Counted from the first letter of the stretch, positions 6,891 through 14,605 are shown. The stretch: 15,790 bases of DNA from Actinomycetota bacterium (GCA_903970355.1 CAJCIF010000044.1:1-15790), one strand, 5' to 3'. The notes: a model not told the origin generated them from the letters alone. Program-made: numbers and translations.

Positions 6891-7784
6891 TTACGGAATT
6901 TCTTTTCCAGGGCTGGCAGGCGGCTTAGTAGTTAAGCCCAGTGATCCTTTGTTAGCCAACAAGGTATAACGCCCCGGCCAATTCTTTCCAGTAAGGCTCT
7001 TTTCAGGTAAGGGTGCAAATGATTCTTCTTTTGGTTGTACTTCGGCAGTGGTATTTTCTGCAAGTACGGCAGCTGGTTCAAGAGATTCTTCCGATACTCT
7101 GGTCATGAAATTACCAGGCATATTAAGTACCGCATTCGGAGTCTTGGTTATTTGAGTGATTGGTTTCGGTTCGCCGCTTTCCAATTGGGCACGTATTTGA
7201 GCATTGATGTCAATGAGATTATCGAAGAGCGATGCTATTCTGCCTCTCAAACCTGATACATCCTCACCGGTAAAGGTGATGTCCAGTTTGCGCTCTGTGA
7301 CATTGATGATGTTGCGATTTTCAATGAATCGAACCACATCTCTATAATTCGCTTTTGTTGACGCTTCGGCTAAACCAAAATGAGAGATGAATATCTCTTT
7401 GATTTTGGTGAAAACTGCTACTTCTCTCGAATACAAATATTGCTTGTATTCGATAACGGCCTTTTTCTTGTCTATCGCCAGAACGCCAAGTAAGTGCTTG
7501 TCGCGATGAGCTTCGGCAAATGCTTCTACATTTTTATCGGCATCAAATAACAACTGCCAGCATTCTTCCAGTTCTTCCATGCAGGCGAGAACTGGTCCGT
7601 AGAAACTCGAAAGTTGTTCCTGCCGGAAATGAAGGCCGCGCTCACGTTCTTCTCGCCTCGCCGAGTGAGCGAGCGATTGTTCGTTGGCGCGTAACGTGAA
7701 CCAGCCGGTAACGATGCCACCGAGGAGACCGCCAATCGTGGCCAGAACGCCACCAATTAATGCACCCAGGACAGTTGGATCCAT
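6891..7784 (-). CDS. Single-span membrane protein with cytoplasmic-like helical domain, unknown
   Basis: A 297-residue protein not assigned to a named family. Residues 5-31 form one glycine-rich membrane helix (GALIGGVLATIGGLLGG). A strongly charged helical stretch (about 32-60, ARREERERGLHFRQEQ) follows, and then a helical domain to about residue 195, with SSFYGPVLACMEELEE near its start. Small N-anchored proteins with a FYxP motif after a charged helix recur in bacteria, but I know of no function for them. Residues 205-297 are proline- and threonine-rich and probably disordered. The ATG has AAGAGA about seven bases upstream. The TIG gene starts 41 bases downstream of its stop, which suggests a two-gene unit. 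It is separated from the large kinase gene upstream by the REP cluster. Confidence 0.75.
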   Translation of the reverse strand: MDPTVLGALIGGVLATIGGLLGGIVTGWFTLRANEQSLAHSARREERERGLHFRQEQLSSFYGPVLACMEELEECWQLLFDADKNVEAFAEAHRDKHLLGVLAIDKKKAVIEYKQYLYSREVAVFTKIKEIFISHFGLAEASTKANYRDVVRFIENRNIINVTERKLDITFTGEDVSGLRGRIASLFDNLIDINAQIRAQLESGEPKPITQITKTPNAVLNMPGNFMTRVSEESLEPAAVLAENTTAEVQPKEESFAPLPEKSLTGKNWPGRYTLLANKGSLGLTTKPPASPGKEIP

Positions 7785-7970
7785 GGAAATTTCTCTTGCA
7801 GAGGAAGGTGGCTGTATTTTACACCAGTTTCTAGGAGGGTCGTCAGTTAACTATTTACAATCGGCTAGAAGCCGCGCTGGGGTGAGGTTTGTGTGGTTTA
7901 CACAGATCTGCGGGGAGGGCGTCGACATAGGGCGCTATCGTACGACGATCTTGTGCTGCATGGGGCTATC
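7785..7970. other. Intergenic segment upstream of the membrane-protein gene
   Basis: This non-coding stretch lies between the ATG at 7784 and the REP cluster. On the minus strand, TAAAAT (7816-7821) is a possible -10 box for the 6891-7784 gene. A matching -35 box is poor, so promoter placement is tentative. No RNA gene or coding frame is convincing. Confidence 0.3.
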
Positions 7971-7995
7971 GTAGGGGCATAGCACTGCTATGCCC
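7971..7995 (+). repeat. REP-like palindromic element A (GTAG head)
   Basis: The unit begins GTAG (7971-7974) and continues into a perfect palindrome: GGGCATAGCA (7975-7984), one-base loop, TGCTATGCCC (7986-7995). It is preceded by GCTATC, similar to the flank of units B and C. A GTAG/GTGG tetranucleotide next to a hairpin is the known signature of REP elements mobilised by RAYT (IS200/IS605-like) transposases. No RAYT gene is in this window. A points toward B, making an inverted pair like a BIME. Confidence 0.75.
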
Positions 7996-8006
7996 ACTCT
8001 TATATT

Positions 8007-8031
8007 GGGCATGGCAATGCCATGCCCCTAC
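8007..8031 (-). repeat. REP-like palindromic element B (inverted relative to A)
   Basis: Read on the minus strand, GTAG (8031-8028) leads into GGGCATGGCA, one-base loop, TGCCATGCCC (8027-8007), again a perfect 10-bp stem. Compared with A, a single stem pair differs (A-T against G-C) with the matching change on the other side, so pairing is kept. Upstream flank GCTAAC resembles that of A and C. Eleven bases separate A and B. Confidence 0.75.
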
Positions 8032-8067
8032 GTTAGCACCGACATTTGCCCGCCCAATATATTTAAC

Positions 8068-8089
8068 GGGCGGCTAAAGCCGCCCCTAC
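8068..8089 (-). repeat. REP-like palindromic element C overlapping the kinase stop codon
   Basis: Read on the minus strand, GTAG (8089-8086) leads into a GC-rich stem, GGGCGGCT and AGCCGCCC, with a two-base loop (8085-8068). Its upstream flank matches that of B at 16 of 18 positions (CGGWGCTAAYGTAGGGGC). The TAG inside the head is the stop codon of the 1439-residue kinase gene, and the flank encodes its last residues (AELM). The strong stem followed by GTTAAATATATT may also act as a transcript end or mRNA stabiliser for that gene. Confidence 0.75.
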
Positions 8090-11000
8090 ATTAGCTCCGC
8101 TAGCAATGCTTTGGCCTCGATCAAATCTGGCATCGTCAAGCCTTCGGTGAAGGCACCGTATATAGTGGCGAGAGCGGTGCGCGCTTCTTCCTTTTTGCCT
8201 TGTTTCTTTAGTAACTTCGCAAGGCTTGTGGTGGCAACTAATTCCCAAGTTTTGCACTGCTGTTTTTGGGCTGTTGCAATCGCGTCACGGTAGCAAGCTT
8301 CTGCAGCAGCTTCATCGTTCGACTCTAGAAGTTTAAGGTCTCCTTTTAGTCGTTTCAATTCAGCTTCGTAAGATCGATCATCATACCTGTCAGCGAGCAA
8401 AATACCATCGTCCAGGGCGCGGCTCGCTTCTGAATAACGTTCCGATTTCATATAAACTTCGGCAAGGCCGCTCATCATCGCTGGCACAGTCAAAGCGGCA
8501 GCAACTGCCTGGAATGACAATAGTCCTCGCTCGATTGCAGGCAATGCTTCATCGATTTTTCCTTGTAGTAATAGTCCCGAACCATCAAGGAAATTTGCAG
8601 TAGCGTTCCACATGGAGAAGCCTTGCTGTGAGGCAACCGCTCGTTGTTCCTTTGCAGCCGCAAGCAACTTGTCCGGTAGCTTGCATGCTTTATACAGCCA
8701 ACCGGTAAAGTGCAGTCCGTGAGCAAGGCTGAATGGATGATTGATTTGATGAGCAAGCTTCAACATTTCGTCGTTGACGCGTATTGCTTGATCCACATAG
8801 CCAAGATGCCAAAGTGCCAACGCCAAGTAGCATCGAACTACCACTGAAGCATTCTGGCCAAGCGTGCGCGCCCAGATTTTGCATTCCTCTGCATCTTCAT
8901 ATTGAGCAATCGCGTCTTCGCAGTGTTTACGGCAGCCAGCGAAATCTCCACGATAGAAGAGAGTGACAGCAGGAGCCACCTGAGCTTCCATGCTGATACC
9001 TTTGTCATCGGCGTATCTTGCCAGTGCCACCATCTCGTCGGCAAGTTCCATACACATTTTAAGTTCAGCTCGCACAAGGCGCCACGTCCAGTTGCCCCAC
9101 ATAACAGCAAACAATTGTTGCGTCTCTCCAATTCTGTGGCATAGCTCACTGGCACGGGCATATATGGTGCCAACTTGCGGAGCTGCATAGCCGAGAGCAG
9201 CTTGATATGCAGAGCCAAGCGGATTAAGCATAGCCAATTCTGTGGTATCACGTTCAGAAGATTCCGGCAGCGTTTTAATTGCTTCCAAACCGCGCGTCAG
9301 GTGACTTATCGCTTCCAGGTTGGCAAATTCGTCGACGCAGCGCAGCCCCGCTGTCAGCCAGTAGCCTACAGACTTTTCGTGTACTCCCGCTTCAGTAAAG
9401 TGATGAGCAAGAAGTTCAGGTTGAGTTTCACCAATCTGTTTGAATTTCGATTCGAGAATTTCAGCAATGTGACTGTGAAATTGTTGACGCTTGGATTTAA
9501 TCATTGCGTTATAGAGAGCATCTTGAAGAAGCGCATGCTTGAATGTATAGATAGCCTTCGGCGGGCGGCCCTTCTCATACAAAATTTCAGCACCGACTAG
9601 CTTAGCTAGTTCGGTATCCAACGCGGCGGCATCTAGATTGGAGGTTGCAGTGATCAGTTCGTAGTTGAATTCCCGCCCAATGGTTGCGGCCAATTGAGCC
9701 ACTTCCGGATTGCCGTCCATTCGATCTAATCGAGACATTATTAGATCCTGGAGAGTAGCTGGAATTTCGCGCTCCATTAGAGTTCTAAACCTAATACCAC
9801 TCTCATTTAGATTACTCATAGCACCAGATTCGTGCACCATCTTTGTGAATTCTTCAATGAAAAGTGGGACACCCCCGGCCCGCTCATACACTTTCTCAAT
9901 GATGGTATCGGATAGATCATCTTTGCCAGTAATGTTTCGCATCAGCTCTGCTGCTTGCCGCTTGGTGAGCCGATTCAAACTGAGGCTAGATTGATACGGA
10001 AGCGCCGGCCATGGGGGCCGAAATTCGGTTCGATAAGTGAGCATGACAAGTATCTGATCATGTTCACTCTCGGCAAGAAGTTGCCCAAGAAATTCTATAG
10101 TGGTGGCATCGGCCCATTGCAAATCTTCAACAATAAAAAGAATTGGTTGCTTGCTAGAGTAAGCCCGAATCCACTCTTTAATGACTCGAAAGACTTCTTC
10201 TCTTTCGCGCATCGGAGTAAGTTCGAGCGAAGAAAATCTTTCATCTTTGCCGAGAGACAAAAGAGATTGAAAAATCGGCACCACATCTGATTGGGCAAGA
10301 TCATACTTTTCGAGATTCTTGATCAATCGATCAGTTTGTGTGGATGGATCATCTTGTCCAAGTTCAAAAGCGTGCTTGAAAAAGGTGATGGCGGGATACA
10401 AAACGCTATTAGCAAATTGCGGTGAGCAATGCCATTCGAGCACAGGTATATCTTTGGTGATCTTATTTGCACTTTCAAGAACGTGCTGTTTAATTGTTTG
10501 CACCAGGCGCGATTTGCCCAAGCCTGGTTCACCGGTAAGTAGGACCACTTGCCCCATACTTTCCTGAGCCTGTTCCCAACGATCTTTGAGCAAACTCATT
10601 TCGTTGTCGCGGCCTGTAAGAGGCGTTAGCTCAACCGGAGCCGAATTTTCTCCGTAGTCTCCACTTGCCAGCAATGCCTTCACCTGGTAAAGATTGACAG
10701 GCTGTGCCAGACTTTTGATCTTGTGAGAACCAAGACTGTCACTGTGGAAATGACGTCGAAGCAACCGATTCGTAGACTCTGTGCAAATTATCTGCCCCGG
10801 CACCGCTGTTTCCTTGAGATGGATCGCTACGTTTTTAGCTTCGCCAACAAGTGAGATGCCATCACCTTTTACTTCAACAAGTGCCAGACCGGTGTGAAGG
10901 CCAACCCATGGTTCAAGATCTACCTTGCAAGTCTTTTTGATTCTTTCGGCTAGAAGATTCAGCTCATTAATAATGGCCAGGGCGGCCGTAGCCGCTCGAC

Positions 11001-12405
11001 CAGCAGCATCTTCATGAGCAACGGGATATCCGAAACATGCGAATACGCGTTCGTCATTGCATTCAACAATCGTTCCTTCCACCTTAAGAACAGCTTGCGT
11101 ACAAGCCTGCTTGAAGGTCTGCAAAAGATCCGATTGATCTTCAATATCAAGGTGTGTGAGGTAATCATCTGAATCAAACAAATTGCAACTACAGATTAAC
11201 ACTGAGACCTGACGACGCTCAGCTTCGCGAATACGAGTACTGCGACCCGAGTTAAGTCCAAGTGAATTGCCGGTTGCACCTAACCGTGGTTGCATTGTGC
11301 CGCCGGAGGTAGCCATGCCAATTGTGCTTGCTTCAATAGCCTCAATTCGCTCGATTACTTCCTTTGCATTTTTCGGTCTTTCCACCGCTCGCTTTGCCAG
11401 AAGATACAAAATCAAATCATCCAGAGCTTTTGGAATGCCTGGATGATATTGACTCGGAGGTGGCGGATTTTGTTCAATAAGAGCAACCAGAATTGCAGTT
11501 ATTGATTCGCCGTGGAAAGGTTGTCTGCCGCTTGCCAGAACATAAAGAAGAGAGCCCAGGCTAAAGAGATCTGCTCTTTCATCTACATCTTCGGCGAGCG
11601 CCTGCTCTGGAGACATGAAAGCGGGAGTGCCCATAATAACGCCGGTACTAGTTAACCTGGTGTTCACCGTAGTTGGGCGAGCCAAGCCAAAATCCAGAAG
11701 CTTAACGCGAGCAGCAGGAAGTTCAAGCCAGACATTCTCGGGTTTGATGTCTCTGTGGATAAGCCCCTTGCTATGTGCAGAATGAAGAGCCGTTGCAATT
11801 TCGCGACCGATGCGGAGCGTCTGATTAATAGACACTCTATCAACTTCAAGCAACAGGCTATCTAGCGACTGTCCTTCCAACAGCTCCATAGCGATGTAGC
11901 AAGTATCATTCTCAGTACCAACGTGGTGAATAGTTACCACGTGGTCGCTCTTAACCTGTGCCATCATGCGAGCTTCACGCAAAAAGCGCTGGCGCGTTTC
12001 TTGATCCTGGTTATATTCGGCTTTAATTACCTTCAACGCTACGTTGCGCTGAAGATGCGTATCTTCAGCCATTAAGACAATGCCCATGCCACCTTCGCCA
12101 AGCAATTTGAGCACTCGATATTGCCCTAACCAGCCAAGTTCGTCGGGGCCTGTTGCGGGAGAAAGAAAGGCCAACTGGTTGACTGCTGTTTCAGCCTCAG
12201 CGCCGCCAACTAGATTCAAAGATTTGCCTTCGCCAAGCAACTCGACAGACTGCGAACAACGCGAACAATTCGCGATGTGTTTGGTCATTTCCAGCGCCTC
12301 TTGGCCAGTAATTTGACCACGAAGGAGCTGTACTATCTGACCGGTTGATGGGCAGGTGACGATATCCAATCGATCTTTCCTTAAAGTGAAAGTCAATATT
12401 GCCAC
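8086..12405 (-). CDS. Giant signalling protein: zinc motif, Ser/Thr kinase, degenerate cyclase, AAA ATPase, TPR
   Basis: This 1439-residue cytoplasmic protein has five modules in order. Residues 18-50 hold a zinc-finger-like motif, Cys18 and His43-x3-Cys47-x2-Cys50 (as in anti-sigma zf-HC2/ZAS). Residues 96-356 are a complete Hanks-type kinase: GEGGMG (103-108), Lys125, Glu144, HRDIKPEN (217-224), DFG (238-240) and SPE (265-267). Residues 397-577 are a class III nucleotide cyclase fold whose metal and transition-state positions look altered (Ser406, Glu452, His529). Residues 593-860 are an AAA_16/STAND-like ATPase with Walker A GEPGLGKS (625-632) and Walker B ILFIVEDLQWAD (755-766). The rest is helical TPR-like repeats. 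The order resembles kinase/cyclase fusion proteins of TOMM clusters, but no TOMM gene is here. The GTG at 12405 lacks a ribosome site; TTG at 12369, after AAGGAAAG, is a credible alternative. The stop codon lies within REP element C. Confidence 0.93.
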   Translation of the reverse strand: MAILTFTLRKDRLDIVTCPSTGQIVQLLRGQITGQEALEMTKHIANCSRCSQSVELLGEGKSLNLVGGAEAETAVNQLAFLSPATGPDELGWLGQYRVLKLLGEGGMGIVLMAEDTHLQRNVALKVIKAEYNQDQETRQRFLREARMMAQVKSDHVVTIHHVGTENDTCYIAMELLEGQSLDSLLLEVDRVSINQTLRIGREIATALHSAHSKGLIHRDIKPENVWLELPAARVKLLDFGLARPTTVNTRLTSTGVIMGTPAFMSPEQALAEDVDERADLFSLGSLLYVLASGRQPFHGESITAILVALIEQNPPPPSQYHPGIPKALDDLILYLLAKRAVERPKNAKEVIERIEAIEASTIGMATSGGTMQPRLGATGNSLGLNSGRSTRIREAERRQVSVLICSCNLFDSDDYLTHLDIEDQSDLLQTFKQACTQAVLKVEGTIVECNDERVFACFGYPVAHEDAAGRAATAALAIINELNLLAERIKKTCKVDLEPWVGLHTGLALVEVKGDGISLVGEAKNVAIHLKETAVPGQIICTESTNRLLRRHFHSDSLGSHKIKSLAQPVNLYQVKALLASGDYGENSAPVELTPLTGRDNEMSLLKDRWEQAQESMGQVVLLTGEPGLGKSRLVQTIKQHVLESANKITKDIPVLEWHCSPQFANSVLYPAITFFKHAFELGQDDPSTQTDRLIKNLEKYDLAQSDVVPIFQSLLSLGKDERFSSLELTPMREREEVFRVIKEWIRAYSSKQPILFIVEDLQWADATTIEFLGQLLAESEHDQILVMLTYRTEFRPPWPALPYQSSLSLNRLTKRQAAELMRNITGKDDLSDTIIEKVYERAGGVPLFIEEFTKMVHESGAMSNLNESGIRFRTLMEREIPATLQDLIMSRLDRMDGNPEVAQLAATIGREFNYELITATSNLDAAALDTELAKLVGAEILYEKGRPPKAIYTFKHALLQDALYNAMIKSKRQQFHSHIAEILESKFKQIGETQPELLAHHFTEAGVHEKSVGYWLTAGLRCVDEFANLEAISHLTRGLEAIKTLPESSERDTTELAMLNPLGSAYQAALGYAAPQVGTIYARASELCHRIGETQQLFAVMWGNWTWRLVRAELKMCMELADEMVALARYADDKGISMEAQVAPAVTLFYRGDFAGCRKHCEDAIAQYEDAEECKIWARTLGQNASVVVRCYLALALWHLGYVDQAIRVNDEMLKLAHQINHPFSLAHGLHFTGWLYKACKLPDKLLAAAKEQRAVASQQGFSMWNATANFLDGSGLLLQGKIDEALPAIERGLLSFQAVAAALTVPAMMSGLAEVYMKSERYSEASRALDDGILLADRYDDRSYEAELKRLKGDLKLLESNDEAAAEACYRDAIATAQKQQCKTWELVATTSLAKLLKKQGKKEEARTALATIYGAFTEGLTMPDLIEAKALLAELM

Positions 12406-12419
12406 CGTTTATAGTGGCA
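12400..12419 (-). promoter_or_regulatory. Inverted repeat over the annotated GTG start of the kinase gene
   Basis: TGCCAC (12400-12405) pairs with GTGGCA (12414-12419) around an eight-base loop. In the mRNA this would bury the GTG at 12405. Together with the missing ribosome site there, it favours translation starting at the TTG at 12369, with the hairpin as leader structure. It is only a 6-bp stem, so it may be fortuitous. Confidence 0.3.
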
Positions 12420-12706
12420 TAGGCAAATTTCCAAAGGAGAAATTGCCTGGTTTCCTGCAAAAGCGATATAAGCCTGGGGGCTAAGGTTCCGGGTTGCGCA
12501 AGGGATCTTGATGACATTATATCAATAAATGCCCGATAAAAGTTACCAAGAAAGGCGAAGGGATAGCCTTCGGAGCTTCCAAGAGACATGTGAGTCCAGT
12601 GCGCCTTCCAGACCCATTTGTAAAAATACACAAGAATCGGTACCAATCGGCGCGAACTTAGAAGCAATTCATTTATACGGGTTCTATCGTTTCTTAGATG
12701 GCGGCG
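12406..12706. other. Intergenic region upstream of the kinase gene
   Basis: These 301 bases separate two minus-strand genes. They hold a likely extended -10 promoter (12516-12524) and a 6-bp inverted repeat at 12556-12572 (CGAAGG, five-base loop, CCTTCG). The latter could be a weak terminator for the upstream gene, since CCTTTCTT follows it on the minus strand. No coding frame is convincing; open frames here lack family features and run into the kinase gene out of frame. Confidence 0.45.
12516..12524 (-). promoter_or_regulatory. Extended -10 promoter for the kinase gene
   Basis: On the minus strand the sequence reads TGATATAAT: a perfect TATAAT with the TGn extension that allows sigma-70 binding without a good -35. 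No clear -35 box lies 16-18 bases upstream. Transcription would start near 12509, leaving a leader of about 100 bases to the GTG at 12405, or about 140 to the TTG at 12369. Confidence 0.45.
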
Positions 12707-13414
12707 TTATGAGCCTCGCACATCTGGTATGGCACCAATTGCGATGCGCATACCGTCTTCGACTGAATAGCTTCCATTAACGGTTTGGACAAATTCGCGA
12801 CCATCACCAAACTTGAGTGTCACGATGTTCGTCTTCGGCTCTTCAATGCGGCAATAGTTATACTCTGGCAAATCACCGGTTGAAACGGTTTCATTACCTC
12901 GGCGCACCACGTACTGTGTTCCTTGATAATCAGTCTCTGTATGTTTGTCTGCAAATATTTTGACAATACGATTTGAATAATGTTGCAGCGTGTAGGTTTC
13001 TGCAGCAGTAATTCCCCAGTGTTTCTCTTCGCGCTCCGGAAACGGAGAGTTCAAACCAGTTAGATGCACAGTGTATCCAGATTTGCGATCCGCTGATTCG
13101 TACTTCTTGTCTCCGTTCGGATAGGTATATTCCTTTCTTCCATCCTGCGCATACACTTTCACTTCGACACCGAATTCGTTGTGAGATTCGAAGTTATCGT
13201 CTTCGGACGGGCCCCAATGACGCGTCACTCCGTACTTACTTATGGTAAAACCCACCCCGGTTAGGGTATTTTCTTCCCGGTAAGAGCCATCAGCACCATA
13301 TGTGATTACAGAGTGCTTTTCTGAAGCATTTCCCGTTTGATTATCATCTGCATTGCAAGCCCCATTATGTCCAGGACCGCGCACAAAAGCAACGGGATCT
13401 ACTTGATCTACCAT
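12707..13414 (-). CDS. Hypothetical beta-rich protein with DG-containing repeats
   Basis: A 235-residue protein without signal peptide or membrane segment; I cannot name its family. From about residue 36 onward it is a run of short beta strands separated by Asp-Gly or Asn-Gly turns: ITYGADGSYREEN, VKVYAQDGRKEYTYPNGDKKYES, IVTLKFGDGREFVQTVNGSY. The spacing of strand-DG-strand-NG units is reminiscent of repeat proteins such as the TCP10 C-terminal G-box or YD-type repeats, but that is a resemblance only. The N-terminus (about 1-35) is polar and probably disordered. The start has AAAAGG about nine bases upstream, and a promoter-like palindrome lies just before that. It appears to be transcribed alone. 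Confidence 0.72.
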   Translation of the reverse strand: MVDQVDPVAFVRGPGHNGACNADDNQTGNASEKHSVITYGADGSYREENTLTGVGFTISKYGVTRHWGPSEDDNFESHNEFGVEVKVYAQDGRKEYTYPNGDKKYESADRKSGYTVHLTGLNSPFPEREEKHWGITAAETYTLQHYSNRIVKIFADKHTETDYQGTQYVVRRGNETVSTGDLPEYNYCRIEEPKTNIVTLKFGDGREFVQTVNGSYSVEDGMRIAIGAIPDVRGS

Positions 13415-13443
13415 GTTAGTTTACCTTTTCTAGAGATACAAAT

Positions 13444-13463
13444 TTGACCCGGCCCGGGGTCAA
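13444..13463 (-). promoter_or_regulatory. Palindrome overlapping a possible -35 box before the 12707-13414 gene
   Basis: TTGACCC (13444-13450) and GGGTCAA (13457-13463) form a 7-bp inverted repeat around GGCCCG. Read on the minus strand, its first half is TTGACC, a near-consensus -35 box. A weak -10 (TGTATC) lies 17 bases further, and then the ribosome site AAAAGG and the ATG at 13414. A repressor bound to the palindrome would block such a promoter. The -10 match is only three of six, so this is tentative. Confidence 0.35.
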
Positions 13464-13567
13464 TGAATACAGGCTAACGGCAAACTCCTAATATGACGTT
13501 TCCAACTTGTTAAACAGTCACCAGTTAACTCATTGTTTACTTCTGCAATCCACGATTCCTGCACAAA

Positions 13568-14272
13568 TCAAGGCATTTCGTCCCAGGTTCTGCCTTCAAG
13601 CAATCTTCCCGCTTTTTTACGATTGCGACCACCCCATTGTTTGAAAAAGAATCGCACGTTCGCGGCCTGACATTGATCCTTTATATCAATGATCCATTCC
13701 TCTGAAACCGGGCGCGCATGATGTCCAGATTCGCCACCAACTATTACCCAATCAATATTCTTCAAATTCAAATTTGGAATTGCACCGAGCAATGGTTCCA
13801 CCGACAGGAATTTAACCTGCGCGTTGGTTTGGCGGAGAAAATCAATTCGCGAAGTGTAGTCTGCATTTTCTACACTGACACCCATCCAAATATTTTTAGT
13901 CCAATTCAGTTTTGAGTTAAGTGCAAATAAGCGATCGGCACGTTTGGTAAGTATTTGAAATTGATGTCGATCAACTTCATTCATTACAGAGAACACTTTC
14001 AATATGTATTCTTCCGCAACATCTTTGTGAAAGAGATCACTCATTGAATTTACGAAAATGCGTTTCGGCTTTTTCCATTGGCTTGGAAGAATAAGTCGAT
14101 CCGGCCAAAGTTTAAGATCGAACCCCTGTTGATAAGGATGATTTGGAACACCACGAAAGCGCTCAGCAAAAGTTTCCGCATAGCAATTCGCACAACCAGG
14201 ACTAATTTTCGTGCAACCCGTAATCGGATTCCACGTTGCATCTGTCCATTCAATTTCAGAATTCGAACTCAT
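13568..14272 (-). CDS. DUF5131 (phage Gp37/Gp68-like) three-cysteine protein
   Basis: A 234-residue protein with the full set of PF07505 blocks: IEWTDATWNPITGC (7-20), GCANCYAE (26-33), FVNSMSDLFH, QILTKRADRL, WMGVSVE, VKFLSVEPLLG, WVIVGGESG, ARPVS and FFKQWG. The cysteines Cys20-x6-Cys27-x2-Cys30 probably bind an iron-sulfur cluster or metal, and the pattern recalls radical SAM-type TIM barrels such as spore photoproduct lyase. The biochemical reaction is not established. Family members occur in phages and mobile regions, sometimes beside a three-Cys-motif partner protein; no such partner is visible here. It starts 15 bases after the DUF488 stop and follows the Pnkp gene on the same strand, so it is probably the third gene of that operon. 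No strong ribosome site precedes the ATG. Confidence 0.92.
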   Translation of the reverse strand: MSSNSEIEWTDATWNPITGCTKISPGCANCYAETFAERFRGVPNHPYQQGFDLKLWPDRLILPSQWKKPKRIFVNSMSDLFHKDVAEEYILKVFSVMNEVDRHQFQILTKRADRLFALNSKLNWTKNIWMGVSVENADYTSRIDFLRQTNAQVKFLSVEPLLGAIPNLNLKNIDWVIVGGESGHHARPVSEEWIIDIKDQCQAANVRFFFKQWGGRNRKKAGRLLEGRTWDEMP

Positions 14273-14287
14273 CTATTTATAAAGCAC

Positions 14288-14605
14288 TCAAGAAGATCGC
14301 TGATAACAGAATACATTACACGCCATTAGTTTTAAAAACTTACGAGCATAATCATCCCATTTGCCTTTGTCTTTTTGATATTGACTGAGCATTTCCTGTG
14401 TTGGTGCAAGCAGCGGTTCATGTTTATATTCAGCGTTGCATATTTCTTTCAAAAAATATTCAAGATCGTCCCGCTTACTAAAACCAGCAAGTTGCGACAC
14501 GTTATTCAAGCGCACATCTACCAGCTGTTTTATCTCAGCACGCTTTAGCAAATCAAAAAATTGGGGCGCTGTCTTTTTCGTAAAACCAATCGTATAAATT
14601 TCCAC
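14288..14605 (-). CDS. DUF488 family protein, probably lacking its usual C-terminus
   Basis: A 105-residue protein beginning MEIYTIGFTKKTA, with LLKRAEIKQLVDVRLN, LAGFSKRDDLEYFL, YKHEPLLAPTQEML and DDYARKFLKLM. These are the ordered blocks of DUF488 (PF04343). Full family members usually continue for another 30-50 residues, through a CLLCSE...HCHR region. Here the frame ends abruptly in CNVFCYQRSS, so that region is absent. The neighbouring frames do not show it either, which points to a deletion rather than a simple frameshift. I chose the GTG at 14605 because AAAGG precedes it by eight bases; the frame extends to a TTG at 14626 close to the Pnkp stop. It lies between the Pnkp and DUF5131 genes. 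Function is unknown. Confidence 0.82.
   Translation of the reverse strand: MEIYTIGFTKKTAPQFFDLLKRAEIKQLVDVRLNNVSQLAGFSKRDDLEYFLKEICNAEYKHEPLLAPTQEMLSQYQKDKGKWDDYARKFLKLMACNVFCYQRSS

Noticed and set aside
7971..8089. Short CRISPR array
   Set aside because: The units are palindromes in opposite orientations with unequal short gaps, not direct repeats with spacers.
8086..12405. Part of a TOMM (thiazole/oxazole-modified microcin) cluster, because of the kinase/cyclase fusion architecture
   Set aside because: No precursor peptide, cyclodehydratase or dehydrogenase gene is visible nearby; only the domain order is shared.
12197..12667. 156-residue minus-strand open frame upstream of the kinase gene
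   Set aside because: It overlaps the first 200 bases of the kinase gene in another frame, covers the likely promoter and shows no family motif.
13505..13545. Inverted repeat GTTAA...TTAAC downstream of the DUF5131 stop
   Set aside because: It is short, AT-rich and has no supporting context as operator or terminator.
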